A stretch of DNA of 64,000 nt from Microbacterium sp. BR1 (GTDB lineage: Bacteria > Actinomycetota > Actinomycetes > Actinomycetales > Microbacteriaceae), in NCBI RefSeq assembly GCF_002812725.1, contig NZ_NMUN01000002.1, positions 1 through 64,000 of the forward strand, given 5' to 3'. The notes beneath the pieces were generated by a model. That model was not told the DNA's origin and searched no databases. It saw only the letters and a list, made by a program, of their open reading frames with translations. Position 1 is the first letter of the stretch. Each line of letters starts with the position of its first letter. The translations under genes and the position numbers were made by a program. This document shows, in pieces, positions 52,262-62,048 of this stretch.

Positions 52262-53455
52262 GTGAGCATGCGCATCCTGCACACCTCCGACTGGCACATC
52301 GGGCGCTCGTTCCACGGGCACTCGACCGTCGCCGCGCTCGCGGTCGTGCTGGACGAAATGGTGGCGCAGGTCGCCGAGCACGACGTCGATCTGGTGGTCC
52401 TGGCCGGCGATGTCTTCGACTCGGCAACGCCCGCCGCCGGATGCTATCCGCTGCTGACCGACACGCTCGCCGCGATGCGTGCGGCGGGGGCCGAGGTCGT
52501 CGTCACGAGCGGCAATCACGACAGCGCAGCGCGACTCGGTTTTCAGGCGCCCTTCGCCGCGGCAGCGGGCATCCACATCCTCACCCGTCCCGAGCGAGTG
52601 GGTGTCCCGGTCACCCTTCACGATGAGCACGGTCCCGTTCACGTCTACGGCATCCCTTTCCTCGAGCCCTCCCTCGTGCGGCACGTATGGCCGGAGGTGA
52701 CTCTTCGCACGCAAGAGCAGACGCTGGCCCACGCCATGACACTCGTCAACGACGATCGGGCCGAGCGCGGCGGACGCTCGATCGCGATCGCCCACTGCTT
52801 CGCGGCGAACGTCGAGGCGACGCCGGGCGTCGAGCGCGAGATTCGCCAGGGAACCCTCGATGTCGTACCGCTGTCGACCTTCGACGGCCCCGACTACGTC
52901 GCCCTCGGGCACATCCATGGGCGTAACGAGCTCTCGCCCCGCGTCCGGTATGCGGGGGCCCCGTTGCACTATTCGTTCGGTGAGCAGCACAAGCCTCGCG
53001 GTTCGTGGCTGATCGACCTGGATGCCTCGGGCCTCGCCTCGACCGAATGGTTGCCGCTCGCGGTGCCGCGGCGCCTCGTCACGATCTCGGCAACGCTCGA
53101 GGAGCTCCTGACCGATGTCCGCTTCGACGGCGAGACCGAGGCGTGGGTGTGCGCGCAGTACACGGATTCGACCCCGCAGCGGGATCCGATGCGGCGCCTG
53201 CTCGCCCGCTTCCCGCACTGCGCGACCGTGCAGCACGTGCCGACCCTCGTGCAGCAGATGGCCGAGAAGTCGTATGCGGCTCGGGTTCGCGAGGCGCGTG
53301 ATGACCACGAGCTGATCTCGACGTTCCTCGCCCACGTGCGACAGGGGCAGGCCGCCGATGAGGCCGAGGCCGAAATCCTCGCCGACGTCATCGTCGAATG
53401 CGCCGACACCGACAGCACAGCAACGCGGCGCACGACGGACGGCGTGCTCGCGTGA
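52262..53455 (+). CDS. sbcD: SbcD nuclease subunit (Mre11-like)
   Basis: Mn-dependent phosphoesterase subunit of the SbcCD nuclease that cuts DNA hairpins and processes breaks. The 397-residue protein has the five phosphoesterase motifs: HTSDWHIG, LAGDVFD, SGNHDS, IAHCF and LGHIHG. Start GTG 52262 or ATG 52268. Overlaps sbcC by four bases (GTGA). Confidence 0.95.
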   Translation: MSMRILHTSDWHIGRSFHGHSTVAALAVVLDEMVAQVAEHDVDLVVLAGDVFDSATPAAGCYPLLTDTLAAMRAAGAEVVVTSGNHDSAARLGFQAPFAAAAGIHILTRPERVGVPVTLHDEHGPVHVYGIPFLEPSLVRHVWPEVTLRTQEQTLAHAMTLVNDDRAERGGRSIAIAHCFAANVEATPGVEREIRQGTLDVVPLSTFDGPDYVALGHIHGRNELSPRVRYAGAPLHYSFGEQHKPRGSWLIDLDASGLASTEWLPLAVPRRLVTISATLEELLTDVRFDGETEAWVCAQYTDSTPQRDPMRRLLARFPHCATVQHVPTLVQQMAEKSYAARVREARDDHELISTFLAHVRQGQAADEAEAEILADVIVECADTDSTATRRTTDGVLA

Positions 53456-56400
53456 GGATGCATCGCCTCGAGGTCGAGGGCTTCGGGCCGTTCCTGCGTC
53501 CCCAGGTCGTCGACTTCGACGCGTTCGCCGAGGATGGCATCTTCGTCATCTCGGGCCGGACGGGCGCGGGCAAGTCCAGCATCCTCGACGCGATCTGCTT
53601 CGCGCTGTACGGGTCGGTTCCCCGCTATGACGCGGGCGAGAAGCGCCTGCGCAGCGATCACAGCGGACCGGACGACCCGACGCTCGTCGCGCTGGAGTTC
53701 AGCGCGGGCGGCGAGCGGTGGCGTGTCGAGCGCTCACCCGAATACGAGCGCGCCAAGCGCAACGGCGCCGGGACGACCACGGCGCCGCCCCAGGCGCGGC
53801 TCTTCGTCTGGGCGGGCGAAGGCTGGGAGGGCCGCGCGGCGCGACCACGCGACGTCGGCGAGGCGCTGCACGAGATCCTTCCGCTCACGCAGGAGCAGTT
53901 CCTGCAGGTCATCCTGCTCGCGCAGAACCGGTTCGCGCGCTTCCTGCTCGCGAGTCACAGCGAGCGCCAGGCGCTCCTGCGGACACTCTTCGGAACACGC
54001 CGATTCGAGGAGTACGAGCAGGCTCTCGAGAGACGGCGCAAGGATTCCGAGGCGCGCGTCGCCCGCGATGGCGACACACTGGCGCATCACCTCGACGAGG
54101 CCGAGCGCTTGATCGCGGATCGGGCGCTCACGGGCGACGACGCGGATATGGAGGGCCCGGCCGATGCCGCGTCGCGGATCGAACGGGTTCGGCAGGCGTC
54201 ACAGCGCGCGGCGTACCGGGCCGAGACGGCCGCGCTCGCGCAGGAGGCGGCCCGCGTGGCGAGGGACGCCGCCGAAGTCGCACTCGCCGACGTGCTCGCC
54301 CGCCGCGATCAGCAGGAGAGGCGTGATCGCGCGCGTCGGACCGTCGCGAACCTCGAGTCGGATGCCTCCCGCATCGTCGCCGTCCGTGCGGAACGTGACG
54401 CCGCGAACCGCGCAGAGCGGGCACGCGAGGGCATCCGCGGGCTGGACACGGCGCGCGCCGATACAGAACGCGCGGAGTCGGATCGACGCAGGGCCCTCAC
54501 ATCTTGGATCGCGCTCAGAGATCGCGCCGCCGCCGAAGACGCGGCCGCAGCCGGCGCCGCGAGCGAGCGCATGCCGACCACGTCTCAGCTCGCCGATCGC
54601 ATCGACGAGCTGAAGCACGCGGTCGGCGGATGGACGCTCCTGCTCGCACGCGAAGAGAGCATCGCCGAGCGTCGCGCGGAGTATGCGCGGAGTCGGGCCG
54701 ACCTCGCGGAGCTGACCGCTGCCGTCGAGACGAGCCGTGCGGAGCGCGGGGTCGCGATCACGCGTCGCGACGAGCTCGATGCGCGATTGATGGAACTCGC
54801 TCCGACCCTCGGCGGACGCGCTGCGGCCGAAGCTCTCCTCACGGACCTGGACGACCGCATCGCCGCGGCCGCGGAGGCCGAGCGCCTGGTGGAGGAAGCC
54901 GCCGCGGCCGAGCTGGCGGCGTTGCACGCCGACCGGGCCCTGGCCGAGGCATCCGCCGCCCTGGTGGACATGCGCGAACGGCGACTCCGTGGTCACGCGG
55001 GTGAACTCGCCGCTCAACTCGTTCCCGGTGAACCGTGCGCGGTGTGCGGGGGGACCGAGCACCCGGCGCCCGCACCGCGGGGCGAAGACCCGGTGAGCGC
55101 CGACGACATCGATGCGGCCGAAGCCCGGGTCGCGCTCGCCGTGGTGCAACAGCGCGACGCATCCGAGGCGCTGGCGCGTGTCCGCCAGGACGCGGCGGGC
55201 GCGCGTGGGCGTGCGGGCGAGCGATCGGGTGCTCAGCTCGCCGAGGACCGCACCGCGGCTGCGCGGGCTCTGGCGGTCATCGCGGATGCCGAACGCGAAT
55301 CGACGATGCTGCGCGCGGAACGAGAGGACTGTGCGTCGACCCTCGCGGCGCTCGAGTCCGCGCTCGATGCCGCTGCGCCCCGCATCGAGACTCTCGACCG
55401 GTCTCTCATCGTCCTCGACGCGGGCATCGCGGCGGATGATGAGGCTCTGACGGAGGCGCGGGGCGAGTTCCCCACCGTTGCCGAGAGAATCGCCGATGCC
55501 GAGCGGATCGCCGACGCGGCAGAGCGGCTGCGGGATGCGATCGCGGTGGCGGAGCGCTGCGTACGGGCAGAAGAGACCGCGCGGGCGCGGGCCGAGGCGG
55601 ACCTCGCGGAGGCCGGCTTCGAGACGGCGGATGCCGCGGTCGAGGCGCTCCGGGATGCCGCCGCACGAGCCGCGCTCGACGAGACGATCCGCGAGCACGA
55701 GACCGCGCTGGGGGCGGCGAAGGCCGTGCTCCTGGATCTCGAGCTGTTGGTGCTGCCCGACGAGCCGATCGATACGCGATCGGCCGAAACGGTGCGCCAG
55801 GATGTCCGCGACGCCTGGACCGCCGCCGTCCAGCAGACCCTCGCTGCCGATCAGACGCGCGAACGGCTCGAGGCGCTCGCACAGCAGGCGGAGCTGGCGC
55901 AATCAGGAATCGCCGCGGCCTTCGCCGAACACGAGATCATCGAACGTCTCGCCGCCACGGTCGCGGGCAAGGCCCCCAATACTCATCGGATGAAGCTCGA
56001 GACCTTCGTCCTCGCCGCCGAGCTCGAAGAGATCGTGCAGGCCGCCAACCTGCGCCTGGACGAGATGTCCGACGGCCGGTACCGTCTGCTGCACACCGAC
56101 TCCCTGGCCGCCCGAGGTGCCGCCTCGGGCCTCGGGCTCGAGGTGCTGGATGCCTACACGGGACGACCGCGCCCGGCGCAGTCGCTATCGGGAGGCGAGA
56201 CCTTCCTGGCCTCCCTCGCGCTCGCGCTGGGCCTGGCCGAGGTCGTCACCGGCCGCGCCGGAGGCATCGCGCTCGACACGCTGTTCATCGACGAGGGCTT
56301 CGGCTCACTCGACGCCGAGACCCTCGACACGGCCATGCGCACGCTCGACGAGCTGCGCCAGGGTGGGCGAACGGTCGGGGTCATCAGCCACGTCGAGGCG

Positions 56401-56511
56401 ATGAAGGATCAGATCCCCGCGCAGTTGCTCGTCGCGGTGGCGGAGGACGGATCGAGCGAGGTCGCCGCGCACGCCCTCCTGCCGGTCTCGCTGACCGGCC
56501 GCGGGCGCTGA
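53452..56511 (+). CDS. sbcC: SbcC ATPase subunit (Rad50-like)
   Basis: SMC-like ATPase partner of SbcD, 1019 residues. N-terminal Walker A SGRTGAGKSS, long charged coiled coil (about 190-860) interrupted by the zinc-hook GEPCAVCGG near 528-531, and C-terminal signature QSLSGGE, Walker B LFIDEGFG and switch His in ISHVEAM. Start GTG 53452 couples to sbcD; the conserved MHRLEVEGFGPF begins two codons later. Two bases separate its stop from the convergent aldo/keto reductase gene. Confidence 0.95.
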   Translation: MRMHRLEVEGFGPFLRPQVVDFDAFAEDGIFVISGRTGAGKSSILDAICFALYGSVPRYDAGEKRLRSDHSGPDDPTLVALEFSAGGERWRVERSPEYERAKRNGAGTTTAPPQARLFVWAGEGWEGRAARPRDVGEALHEILPLTQEQFLQVILLAQNRFARFLLASHSERQALLRTLFGTRRFEEYEQALERRRKDSEARVARDGDTLAHHLDEAERLIADRALTGDDADMEGPADAASRIERVRQASQRAAYRAETAALAQEAARVARDAAEVALADVLARRDQQERRDRARRTVANLESDASRIVAVRAERDAANRAERAREGIRGLDTARADTERAESDRRRALTSWIALRDRAAAEDAAAAGAASERMPTTSQLADRIDELKHAVGGWTLLLAREESIAERRAEYARSRADLAELTAAVETSRAERGVAITRRDELDARLMELAPTLGGRAAAEALLTDLDDRIAAAAEAERLVEEAAAAELAALHADRALAEASAALVDMRERRLRGHAGELAAQLVPGEPCAVCGGTEHPAPAPRGEDPVSADDIDAAEARVALAVVQQRDASEALARVRQDAAGARGRAGERSGAQLAEDRTAAARALAVIADAERESTMLRAEREDCASTLAALESALDAAAPRIETLDRSLIVLDAGIAADDEALTEARGEFPTVAERIADAERIADAAERLRDAIAVAERCVRAEETARARAEADLAEAGFETADAAVEALRDAAARAALDETIREHETALGAAKAVLLDLELLVLPDEPIDTRSAETVRQDVRDAWTAAVQQTLAADQTRERLEALAQQAELAQSGIAAAFAEHEIIERLAATVAGKAPNTHRMKLETFVLAAELEEIVQAANLRLDEMSDGRYRLLHTDSLAARGAASGLGLEVLDAYTGRPRPAQSLSGGETFLASLALALGLAEVVTGRAGGIALDTLFIDEGFGSLDAETLDTAMRTLDELRQGGRTVGVISHVEAMKDQIPAQLLVAVAEDGSSEVAAHALLPVSLTGRGR

Positions 56512-56513
56512 GC

Positions 56514-57470
56514 TCAGGTCGCGGGCGTCCAGGTCGAGACCCGGTCGAGCTCCGCGATCTCGGCGGCGGTCAGGTCCAGCGTGCCCGCCGCGAGCAGGTC
56601 CGCGACCTGGTCGACGCGCGAAGCGCTCGCGATCGGTGCGGCGACGGTCGGCTGGACGCGCAGCCAGGCCAGCGCGGTCGCGGCGATCGAGGCGCCGTGC
56701 GCCCGGCCGATGGACTCGAGCGTGTCGATGATCGCGAGTCCCTGGGGTGTGGCGTACTTCACGGCGCCCTTCGCGCGCGGTGAGGTGTCCGCGGCATCGG
56801 GGACGTCTGCCGAACGGTACTTGCCGGTCAGGAATCCGCTCGCGAGGGAGTAGTAGGGCACGAGGCCCAGACCGAACTCTTCGGCGACGGGGACGATGGT
56901 CTCTTCGACCGCGTTGCGGTGCACGAGGTTGTAGTGCGGCTGCACCGCGACCGGCTGAGCGCTACCCGCGGCGGTCGCGTAGCCGATCCACTCGCGGATC
57001 CGCTCGGCGCTGTAGTTCGACACGGCGGTGTAGCGCACGAGGCCGTCCGTGACCAGGTCGCCGAACGCCGCGACGGTCTCTTCGAGCGGCACCGTCTCGT
57101 CGTCGTAGTGGGCGTAGTACAGGTCGATGGTGTCGACGCCGAGTCGCTTGAGCGAGGCCTCGGCGGCGGCGCGGATGTTCTGCGCGGACAGGCCGCGGAA
57201 GTCGGGGTGCTGGCTGACCTTCGTCGCGACGACGACGTTCTTCGGCTGCCGAGCCGCGAGCCATTCGCCGATGATCCGCTCGCTGTCGCCACCCGTATTG
57301 CCCGGAACCCAGGCGCTGTAGGAATCAGCGGTGTCGATGAAGTCGCCGCCGCCGGCGTGGAAAGCGTCGAGGATTCGGAACGACTCGTCGCGATTCGCGG
57401 TCCACCCGAACACGTTGGCACCCAGGCAGAGGGGGAAGATATCGAGGTCGCTGGGGCCGATGCGGGTCAA
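56514..57470 (-). CDS. Aldo/keto reductase
   Basis: NADPH-dependent TIM-barrel reductase of 318 residues, closer to the YajO/Tas-like AKRs than the one at 33424. Tetrad: Asp and Tyr in FIDTADSYS, Lys in VATKVSQ, His in YYAHYDD; also TAVSNYSAERI and SASRVDQVADL cofactor region. TTG 57470 with AAGGAG five bases upstream is the start. Substrate unknown. Confidence 0.91.
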   Translation of the reverse strand: MTRIGPSDLDIFPLCLGANVFGWTANRDESFRILDAFHAGGGDFIDTADSYSAWVPGNTGGDSERIIGEWLAARQPKNVVVATKVSQHPDFRGLSAQNIRAAAEASLKRLGVDTIDLYYAHYDDETVPLEETVAAFGDLVTDGLVRYTAVSNYSAERIREWIGYATAAGSAQPVAVQPHYNLVHRNAVEETIVPVAEEFGLGLVPYYSLASGFLTGKYRSADVPDAADTSPRAKGAVKYATPQGLAIIDTLESIGRAHGASIAATALAWLRVQPTVAAPIASASRVDQVADLLAAGTLDLTAAEIAELDRVSTWTPAT

Positions 57471-57534
57471 TGCTGCTCCTTGTTCCGAGATCTGGGTGCG
57501 ACGAGGGCACCGTGGATCAGCCTAGGCTTGAACC

Positions 57535-57717
57535 ATGAAGAGCGGCACCCTGTGGACAGTCATCGGCGTCATCGTCGCCATCATCATCGCGTGGGTGCTC
57601 GTGAACGTCCTGTTCTCGGTGCTCGCCTTCGTCTTCAAACTCTTGGCGGTCGCGGTCGTCGCGCTGATCGTGTTCGTGATCCTGCGGATGCTGTTCGCCC
57701 GGTCCTCGGACGACTGA
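57535..57717 (+). CDS. Small two-helix membrane protein
   Basis: A 60-residue hydrophobic protein with two membrane helices (about 5-27 and 30-52), beginning MKSGTLWTVIGVIVAII and ending LFARSSDD. Family not recognised. It stands alone upstream of the transsulfuration operon and has its own ATG start. Confidence 0.68.
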   Translation: MKSGTLWTVIGVIVAIIIAWVLVNVLFSVLAFVFKLLAVAVVALIVFVILRMLFARSSDD

Positions 57718-57752
57718 ACCGCTGGCTCTAGGCATCCCGCCGCTCGCCTATG

Positions 57753-57791
57753 TAAACTGGCCGCGTGCTGTCCTGTCTTTGTTGCCGCTGA
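57753..57791 (+). promoter_or_regulatory. Leaderless Cys-codon uORF, candidate cysteine attenuator
   Basis: A -10 TAAACT (57753-57758) is followed six bases later by GTG 57765, the expected start site, beginning an eight-codon frame V(M)-L-S-C-L-C-C-R with TGA at 57789-57791. Three of its eight codons are Cys. Leaderless poly-Cys uORFs are known in mycobacteria as cysteine-responsive attenuators of sulfur genes. Two hairpins follow: GAGTGC/GCACTC (57790-57804) and CGCGAC/GTCGCG (57829-57843), before the first structural gene. Confidence 0.75.
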
Positions 57792-57865
57792 GTGCCTCGC
57801 ACTCCCCTCAACGACCCCTGACATCACCCGCGACAGCGTCGCGGCCCGCAGCTTGGACACATCCC

Positions 57866-58879
57866 GTGCGATACGCGCAGAGCGTCACAGATCTGATCGG
57901 CAACACCCCCCTCGTCCGCCTGAACAACGTCACCGATGGCATCGCCGCGACGGTGCTCGCGAAGGTCGAATACTTCAACCCCGGCGGGTCATCCAAAGAC
58001 CGCATCGCGGCGAACATCCTCGACGCCGCCGAGCGTGACGGCCTGATCGGCCCGGGCGGCACCATCGTCGAACCGACGAGCGGCAATACGGGCGTCGGCC
58101 TCGCGCTCGTCGCCCAGCAACGCGGCTACCGCATGATCTTCGTCGTACCCGACAAGTTCGCGGGCCCCAAGGTCGCCGTCCTCGAGGCCTACGGTGCCGA
58201 GGTCGTCGTAACCGACACCAGCGTGCCTCCCGATGACCCCCGCTCGTACTACAGCGTCTCCGACCGCCTCGCTCGCGAGATCCCGGGCGCGTTCAAGCCC
58301 AACCAGTTCGCGAACCAGAACGGCCCGCGCGCGCACTACGAGACGACGGGTCCCGAGATCTGGAGCGCGACCGAAGGACGCGTCACGCACTTCGTCGCGG
58401 GGGTCGGCACGGGAGGCACGATCACCGGAACCGGTCGCTACCTGCGCGAGGTCTCGGGCGGCCGAACCCGGATCGTCGGCGTCGATCCGGTCGGCTCGAT
58501 CTACTCCAGCTCGGACGTCCACGGTTACAAGGTCGAGGGCGTGGGCGAGGACTTCTGGCCCGAAACCTTCGACCCGTCCGTCGTGCACGAATGGCAGCGC
58601 GTGACGGATGCAGAGTCGTTCGGCATGACACGTCGTCTGGCCCGCGAAGAGGGCCTGCTCGTCGGCGGATCGAGCGGGATGGCGGTCGTCGGCGCACTCC
58701 GTGCCGCTCGAGAGCTCGGTGCCGAGGACGTCGTCGTCGTGCTGCTCCCCGACCATGGGCGGGGCTACCTCGGCAAGATCTTCGACGACGACTGGATGAC
58801 CGACAACGGGTTCTCGGTCGATCACGCTGTCGAGCGGCCCGCAACATCCGCACCGAACGCCGATGGAGGCATCCGATGA
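57866..58879 (+). CDS. Cystathionine beta-synthase / cysteine synthase family protein, no CBS domains
   Basis: PLP fold-type II enzyme of 337 residues. PLP lysine is Lys44 in GGSSKDR; substrate loop EPTSGNTG; phosphate loop VGTGGTITGTGRYL. Paired with metB, it most likely condenses serine with homocysteine to cystathionine in transsulfuration. Unlike full-length actinobacterial cystathionine beta-synthases, it stops at the catalytic core and lacks the C-terminal CBS pair. GTG 57866 is chosen by alignment to the family N-terminus (YAQSVTDLIGNTPLVRL). The upstream uORF indicates cysteine control. Confidence 0.9.
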   Translation: MRYAQSVTDLIGNTPLVRLNNVTDGIAATVLAKVEYFNPGGSSKDRIAANILDAAERDGLIGPGGTIVEPTSGNTGVGLALVAQQRGYRMIFVVPDKFAGPKVAVLEAYGAEVVVTDTSVPPDDPRSYYSVSDRLAREIPGAFKPNQFANQNGPRAHYETTGPEIWSATEGRVTHFVAGVGTGGTITGTGRYLREVSGGRTRIVGVDPVGSIYSSSDVHGYKVEGVGEDFWPETFDPSVVHEWQRVTDAESFGMTRRLAREEGLLVGGSSGMAVVGALRAARELGAEDVVVVLLPDHGRGYLGKIFDDDWMTDNGFSVDHAVERPATSAPNADGGIR

Positions 58880-60033
58880 ACGAATCCGAGTTCGGGGGCT
58901 TCGAGAGCCTCGCCATCCACGCCGGTCAGGCGTTCGACCCGACGACGGGCGCGGTCATCCCGCCGGTGCACTTCTCGACCACCTATGCGCAGGACGGCAT
59001 CGGCGGCCTCCGTGGAGGCTACGAGTACGGCCGCAGCGGCAACCCGACCCGCACGGCTCTCGAGACCCAGCTCGCGGCGATCGAGGGTGGTCGCCACGGT
59101 CTGTCGTTCGCTTCGGGGCTCGCCGCCGAGGACGCCCTGCTGCGGTCGGTTCTCAAGCCCGGCGACGAGGTGCTGCTCGGCAACGACGTCTACGGCGGCA
59201 CCTACCGCCTGATCTCGCGGGTCCTCGGGCCGTGGGGAGTCGGCGTGAGGGTCGTCGACATGAGCGACCTCGACCAGGTCGCCGCCGCCCTCGAGGAGCG
59301 CCCCGCCCAGATGGTGTGGGTCGAGACTCCGAGCAACCCGCTGCTGCGCATCACCGATATCGCGGGACTCGCCCGCCTCGGGCACGCGGCCGGCGCCGTC
59401 GTCGTGGTCGACAACACGTTCGCCTCGCCCGCCCTGCAGCGCCCGCTGTCCCTCGGCGCGGACGTCGTCGTGCACTCGACGACCAAGTACCTCGGCGGGC
59501 ACTCCGATGTGGTCGGTGGCGCTCTCGTCATGAACGACGACGCCCTCGCCGAGCAGGCCCGCTTCCTGCAGTTCGCGGCGGGCGCGGTGTCCGGTCCGCT
59601 CGACGCGTGGCTCACGACCCGCGGCATCAAGACACTCGGCGTGCGGATGCAGCGGCACAGCGAGAACGGTGACGCCGTCGCCCGGTTCCTCGACGCCCAC
59701 CACGGCGTTGCTCATGTCTACTATCCGGGGCTCGAATCCCACCCCGGTCACGAGCTCGCCGCGCGCCAGATGTCGGCGTTCGGCGGCATCGTCTCGCTCG
59801 CCCTGCCGGATGCTGCCAGCGCCCGCCGCTTCGCCGAATCCACGCACCTGTTCCAACTCGCCGAGTCGCTCGGCGGGGTCGAGTCGCTGCTCAACTATCC
59901 CGATGCGATGACCCACGCATCCGTCCGCGGAACCGAACTCGCGGTTCCCGAGGAGGTGGTGCGCCTCTCGGTCGGCATCGAGAGCCGCGACGACCTGCTG
60001 GCGGACCTCGAGCAGGCCCTCGCCGCGGTATAG
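58876..60033 (+). CDS. metB: Cystathionine gamma-synthase
   Basis: PLP-dependent Cys/Met metabolism enzyme, 385 residues. PLP lysine is Lys204 in STTKYLGGHSD; ATYAQ-like N-terminus with YEYGRSGNPTRTALE; GGVESLLNYPDAMTHASV near the end. Overlaps the previous gene by four bases (ATGA). It may act as gamma-synthase or gamma-lyase; the fold does not settle this. With the beta-synthase-like enzyme it links homocysteine and cysteine. Confidence 0.92.
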   Translation: MNESEFGGFESLAIHAGQAFDPTTGAVIPPVHFSTTYAQDGIGGLRGGYEYGRSGNPTRTALETQLAAIEGGRHGLSFASGLAAEDALLRSVLKPGDEVLLGNDVYGGTYRLISRVLGPWGVGVRVVDMSDLDQVAAALEERPAQMVWVETPSNPLLRITDIAGLARLGHAAGAVVVVDNTFASPALQRPLSLGADVVVHSTTKYLGGHSDVVGGALVMNDDALAEQARFLQFAAGAVSGPLDAWLTTRGIKTLGVRMQRHSENGDAVARFLDAHHGVAHVYYPGLESHPGHELAARQMSAFGGIVSLALPDAASARRFAESTHLFQLAESLGGVESLLNYPDAMTHASVRGTELAVPEEVVRLSVGIESRDDLLADLEQALAAV

Positions 60034-60072
60034 ACACGGCGGGCGCGAGGCCGCGAAGGCGCGGAATTGAGA

Positions 60073-60103
60073 ATTGCCAGGCAATGAGGATAGGTTGTCT
60101 ATC
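60073..60103. promoter_or_regulatory. Inverted repeats before GntR gene (candidate operators)
   Basis: ATTGCC-A-GGCAAT (60073-60085) and GATAG-GTTGT-CTATC (60089-60103) lie 40-70 bases before the GntR start. GntR/FCD repressors bind short dyads of this size; either may be its own operator. Confidence 0.55.
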
Positions 60104-60139
60104 AATCTAGCGTCGAGGTGGGTCTCGTGAGGTCGTCCG

Positions 60140-60772
60140 ATGGTTGTTGCTGAAGCTCGCGTGGCGCCTGCTGCGATCGCCGACCAGCTACGAAGACGAA
60201 TCGTGGCGCAGGTGCTGCCGCCCGGATCGACCGTGACCGAGGCGTACGTCGCTGCTGACTTCGGTGTCGCGCGCCCCACCGCTCGCTCGGCGATCGATCG
60301 TCTGGTGGCCGACGGGTTGCTTCGGCGCGAAGCTCATCACGCAGCCCGCGTGCCGGACTTGGGTCGGGATGAGGTGATCGACCTGTACGACGCGCGGGGA
60401 GTGATCGAGAGCGCGGCCGTGAGTCGGTTGGCGGCCGTCGGGAGCGTTCCGGAATCGGCGCTGGCGGCGCACCGCGAGTTCGCACGAGAGCCAGACTTCG
60501 CCCGCGCCGACATCGCCTTCCATCGCGCGCTGGTCACCGGCGCGCCCGGTGTTCGCCTCGCCCGCATGCATGGGGTCCTCATGGGCGAGGTGGAGTTGTG
60601 CATCGGTCGCGTGCAAGCAGCAGAGCTGATGTCGGCAGCGCACGTGGCCGCACAGCATCAAGCCATCATCGACGCTGTTCTCGCGGGCGACAGTGCTGGT
60701 GCGGCGCGCGAGATGCGGCAGCACATCACCACTTCGCGCGACGTCCTTCTCGCCCATCTCTCAGCCGAATAG
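60140..60772 (+). CDS. GntR-family (FadR/FCD) regulator
   Basis: A 210-residue repressor: short winged helix ([49 protein letters not shown] by content) and a C-terminal helical FCD ligand domain with metal-binding-type Asp/His ([25 protein letters not shown]). Lies eight bases before the hydroxy-acid oxidase gene and probably regulates it, as LldR-type regulators do. Confidence 0.9.
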   Translation: MVVAEARVAPAAIADQLRRRIVAQVLPPGSTVTEAYVAADFGVARPTARSAIDRLVADGLLRREAHHAARVPDLGRDEVIDLYDARGVIESAAVSRLAAVGSVPESALAAHREFAREPDFARADIAFHRALVTGAPGVRLARMHGVLMGEVELCIGRVQAAELMSAAHVAAQHQAIIDAVLAGDSAGAAREMRQHITTSRDVLLAHLSAE

Positions 60773-60780
60773 GGGACTTC

Positions 60781-62016
60781 ATGCCCAAGCGCCAACTGCC
60801 GGACGTGCGAGCGCTCAGCCAACTGATGCGGTTCGAGCGACCGGATCTCAACGGTCGGCGTCGACGTCTCGCCGCGGCTCTGACGATCGGTGATCTTCGA
60901 TCGATCGCGCAGCGACGCACGCCGAAAGCGGCGTTCGACTACACCGACGGATCGGCCGAAGACGAGCTCTCGCTGGCTCGTGCAAGGCAGGCGTTCTCGG
61001 ATGTCGAGTTCCACCCGTCGATCCTTCGTGATGTCTCGACGGTCGACACCCGGACGCAGATCCTGGGCGGGACATCGAGCTTGCCCTTCGGGATCGCTCC
61101 GACCGGCTTCACCCGCCTGATGCAGACCGAGGGAGAGATTGCCGGAGCGGCGGCGGCGGGCGCAGCGGGGATCCCGTTCACATTGTCGACGCTGGGGACG
61201 TCGACGATCGAGGACGTCAGGGCGGCAAACCCGTCCGGGCGCAACTGGTTCCAGCTCTACGTGATGCGCCAGCGTGAGATTTCGTTCGGTCTCGTCGAGC
61301 GCGCCGCGGAAGCCGGTTTCGACACCCTGATGTTCACGGTGGACACGCCCATAGCCGGTGCGCGTTTGCGCGATAAGCGCAACGGATTCTCCATTCCACC
61401 GCGGTTGACCCTCGGCACGATCGTGAACGCCCTTCCACGACCGTGGTGGTGGTTCGACTTCTTGACGACTCCGCCGCTGGAGTTTGCCTCTCTTTCCTCG
61501 ACCGGCGGCACCGTGGGGGACCTGCTGGATGCGGCGATGGACCCTTCGGTCGTCTTCGACGATCTGGCGACGATCCGGAAGCTGTGGCGCGGAAGACTGG
61601 TCGTCAAGGGAGTGCAGAACGTCGAAGACGCCAAACGCCTCGCAGACCTGGGCGTGGACGGGATACTGCTCTCCAACCACGGTGGCCGCCAACTGGATCG
61701 GGCGCCCGTGCCGTTCCACCTGCTACCGAAAGTGGTTCGCGAGGTGGGGCGAGACACCGAGGTCATGGTCGACACGGGCATCATGAGCGGTGCGGACATC
61801 GTCGCATGTCTCGCCCTGGGCGCGAAGTTCACCCTGGTGGGTCGTGCCTACCTCTACGGGTTGATGGCGGGAGGGCGACAGGGTGTCGATCGGGCCATCG
61901 AGATTCTGTCTTCCCAGATCGTCAGGACGATGAAGCTGCTCGAGGTCACATCCATCGCGGAACTGGGTCCGAACCACGTCACACAGCTGCAGCGGTTGAC
62001 GCCGATCGTCCCCTGA
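60781..62016 (+). CDS. FMN-dependent alpha-hydroxy-acid dehydrogenase (LldD-like)
   Basis: Oxidises an L-2-hydroxy acid such as L-lactate to the keto acid. The 411-residue protein has [50 protein letters not shown] and the catalytic His in [10 protein letters not shown], with [14 protein letters not shown] for FMN phosphate. Start ATG 60781 follows AGGGA. Cofactor partner (membrane quinone or oxygen) is not evident; no lactate permease is adjacent. Confidence 0.91.
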   Translation: MPKRQLPDVRALSQLMRFERPDLNGRRRRLAAALTIGDLRSIAQRRTPKAAFDYTDGSAEDELSLARARQAFSDVEFHPSILRDVSTVDTRTQILGGTSSLPFGIAPTGFTRLMQTEGEIAGAAAAGAAGIPFTLSTLGTSTIEDVRAANPSGRNWFQLYVMRQREISFGLVERAAEAGFDTLMFTVDTPIAGARLRDKRNGFSIPPRLTLGTIVNALPRPWWWFDFLTTPPLEFASLSSTGGTVGDLLDAAMDPSVVFDDLATIRKLWRGRLVVKGVQNVEDAKRLADLGVDGILLSNHGGRQLDRAPVPFHLLPKVVREVGRDTEVMVDTGIMSGADIVACLALGAKFTLVGRAYLYGLMAGGRQGVDRAIEILSSQIVRTMKLLEVTSIAELGPNHVTQLQRLTPIVP

Positions 62017-62048
62017 TGCTCGCCCGCGCACGCGGCCTCCTGCCGAGC

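Noticed and set aside
57792..57865. SAM or other sulfur riboswitch before the transsulfuration genes
   Set aside because: The region is only about 75 bases with two simple hairpins; no SAM-riboswitch core was recognisable, and the Cys-codon frame explains regulation better.
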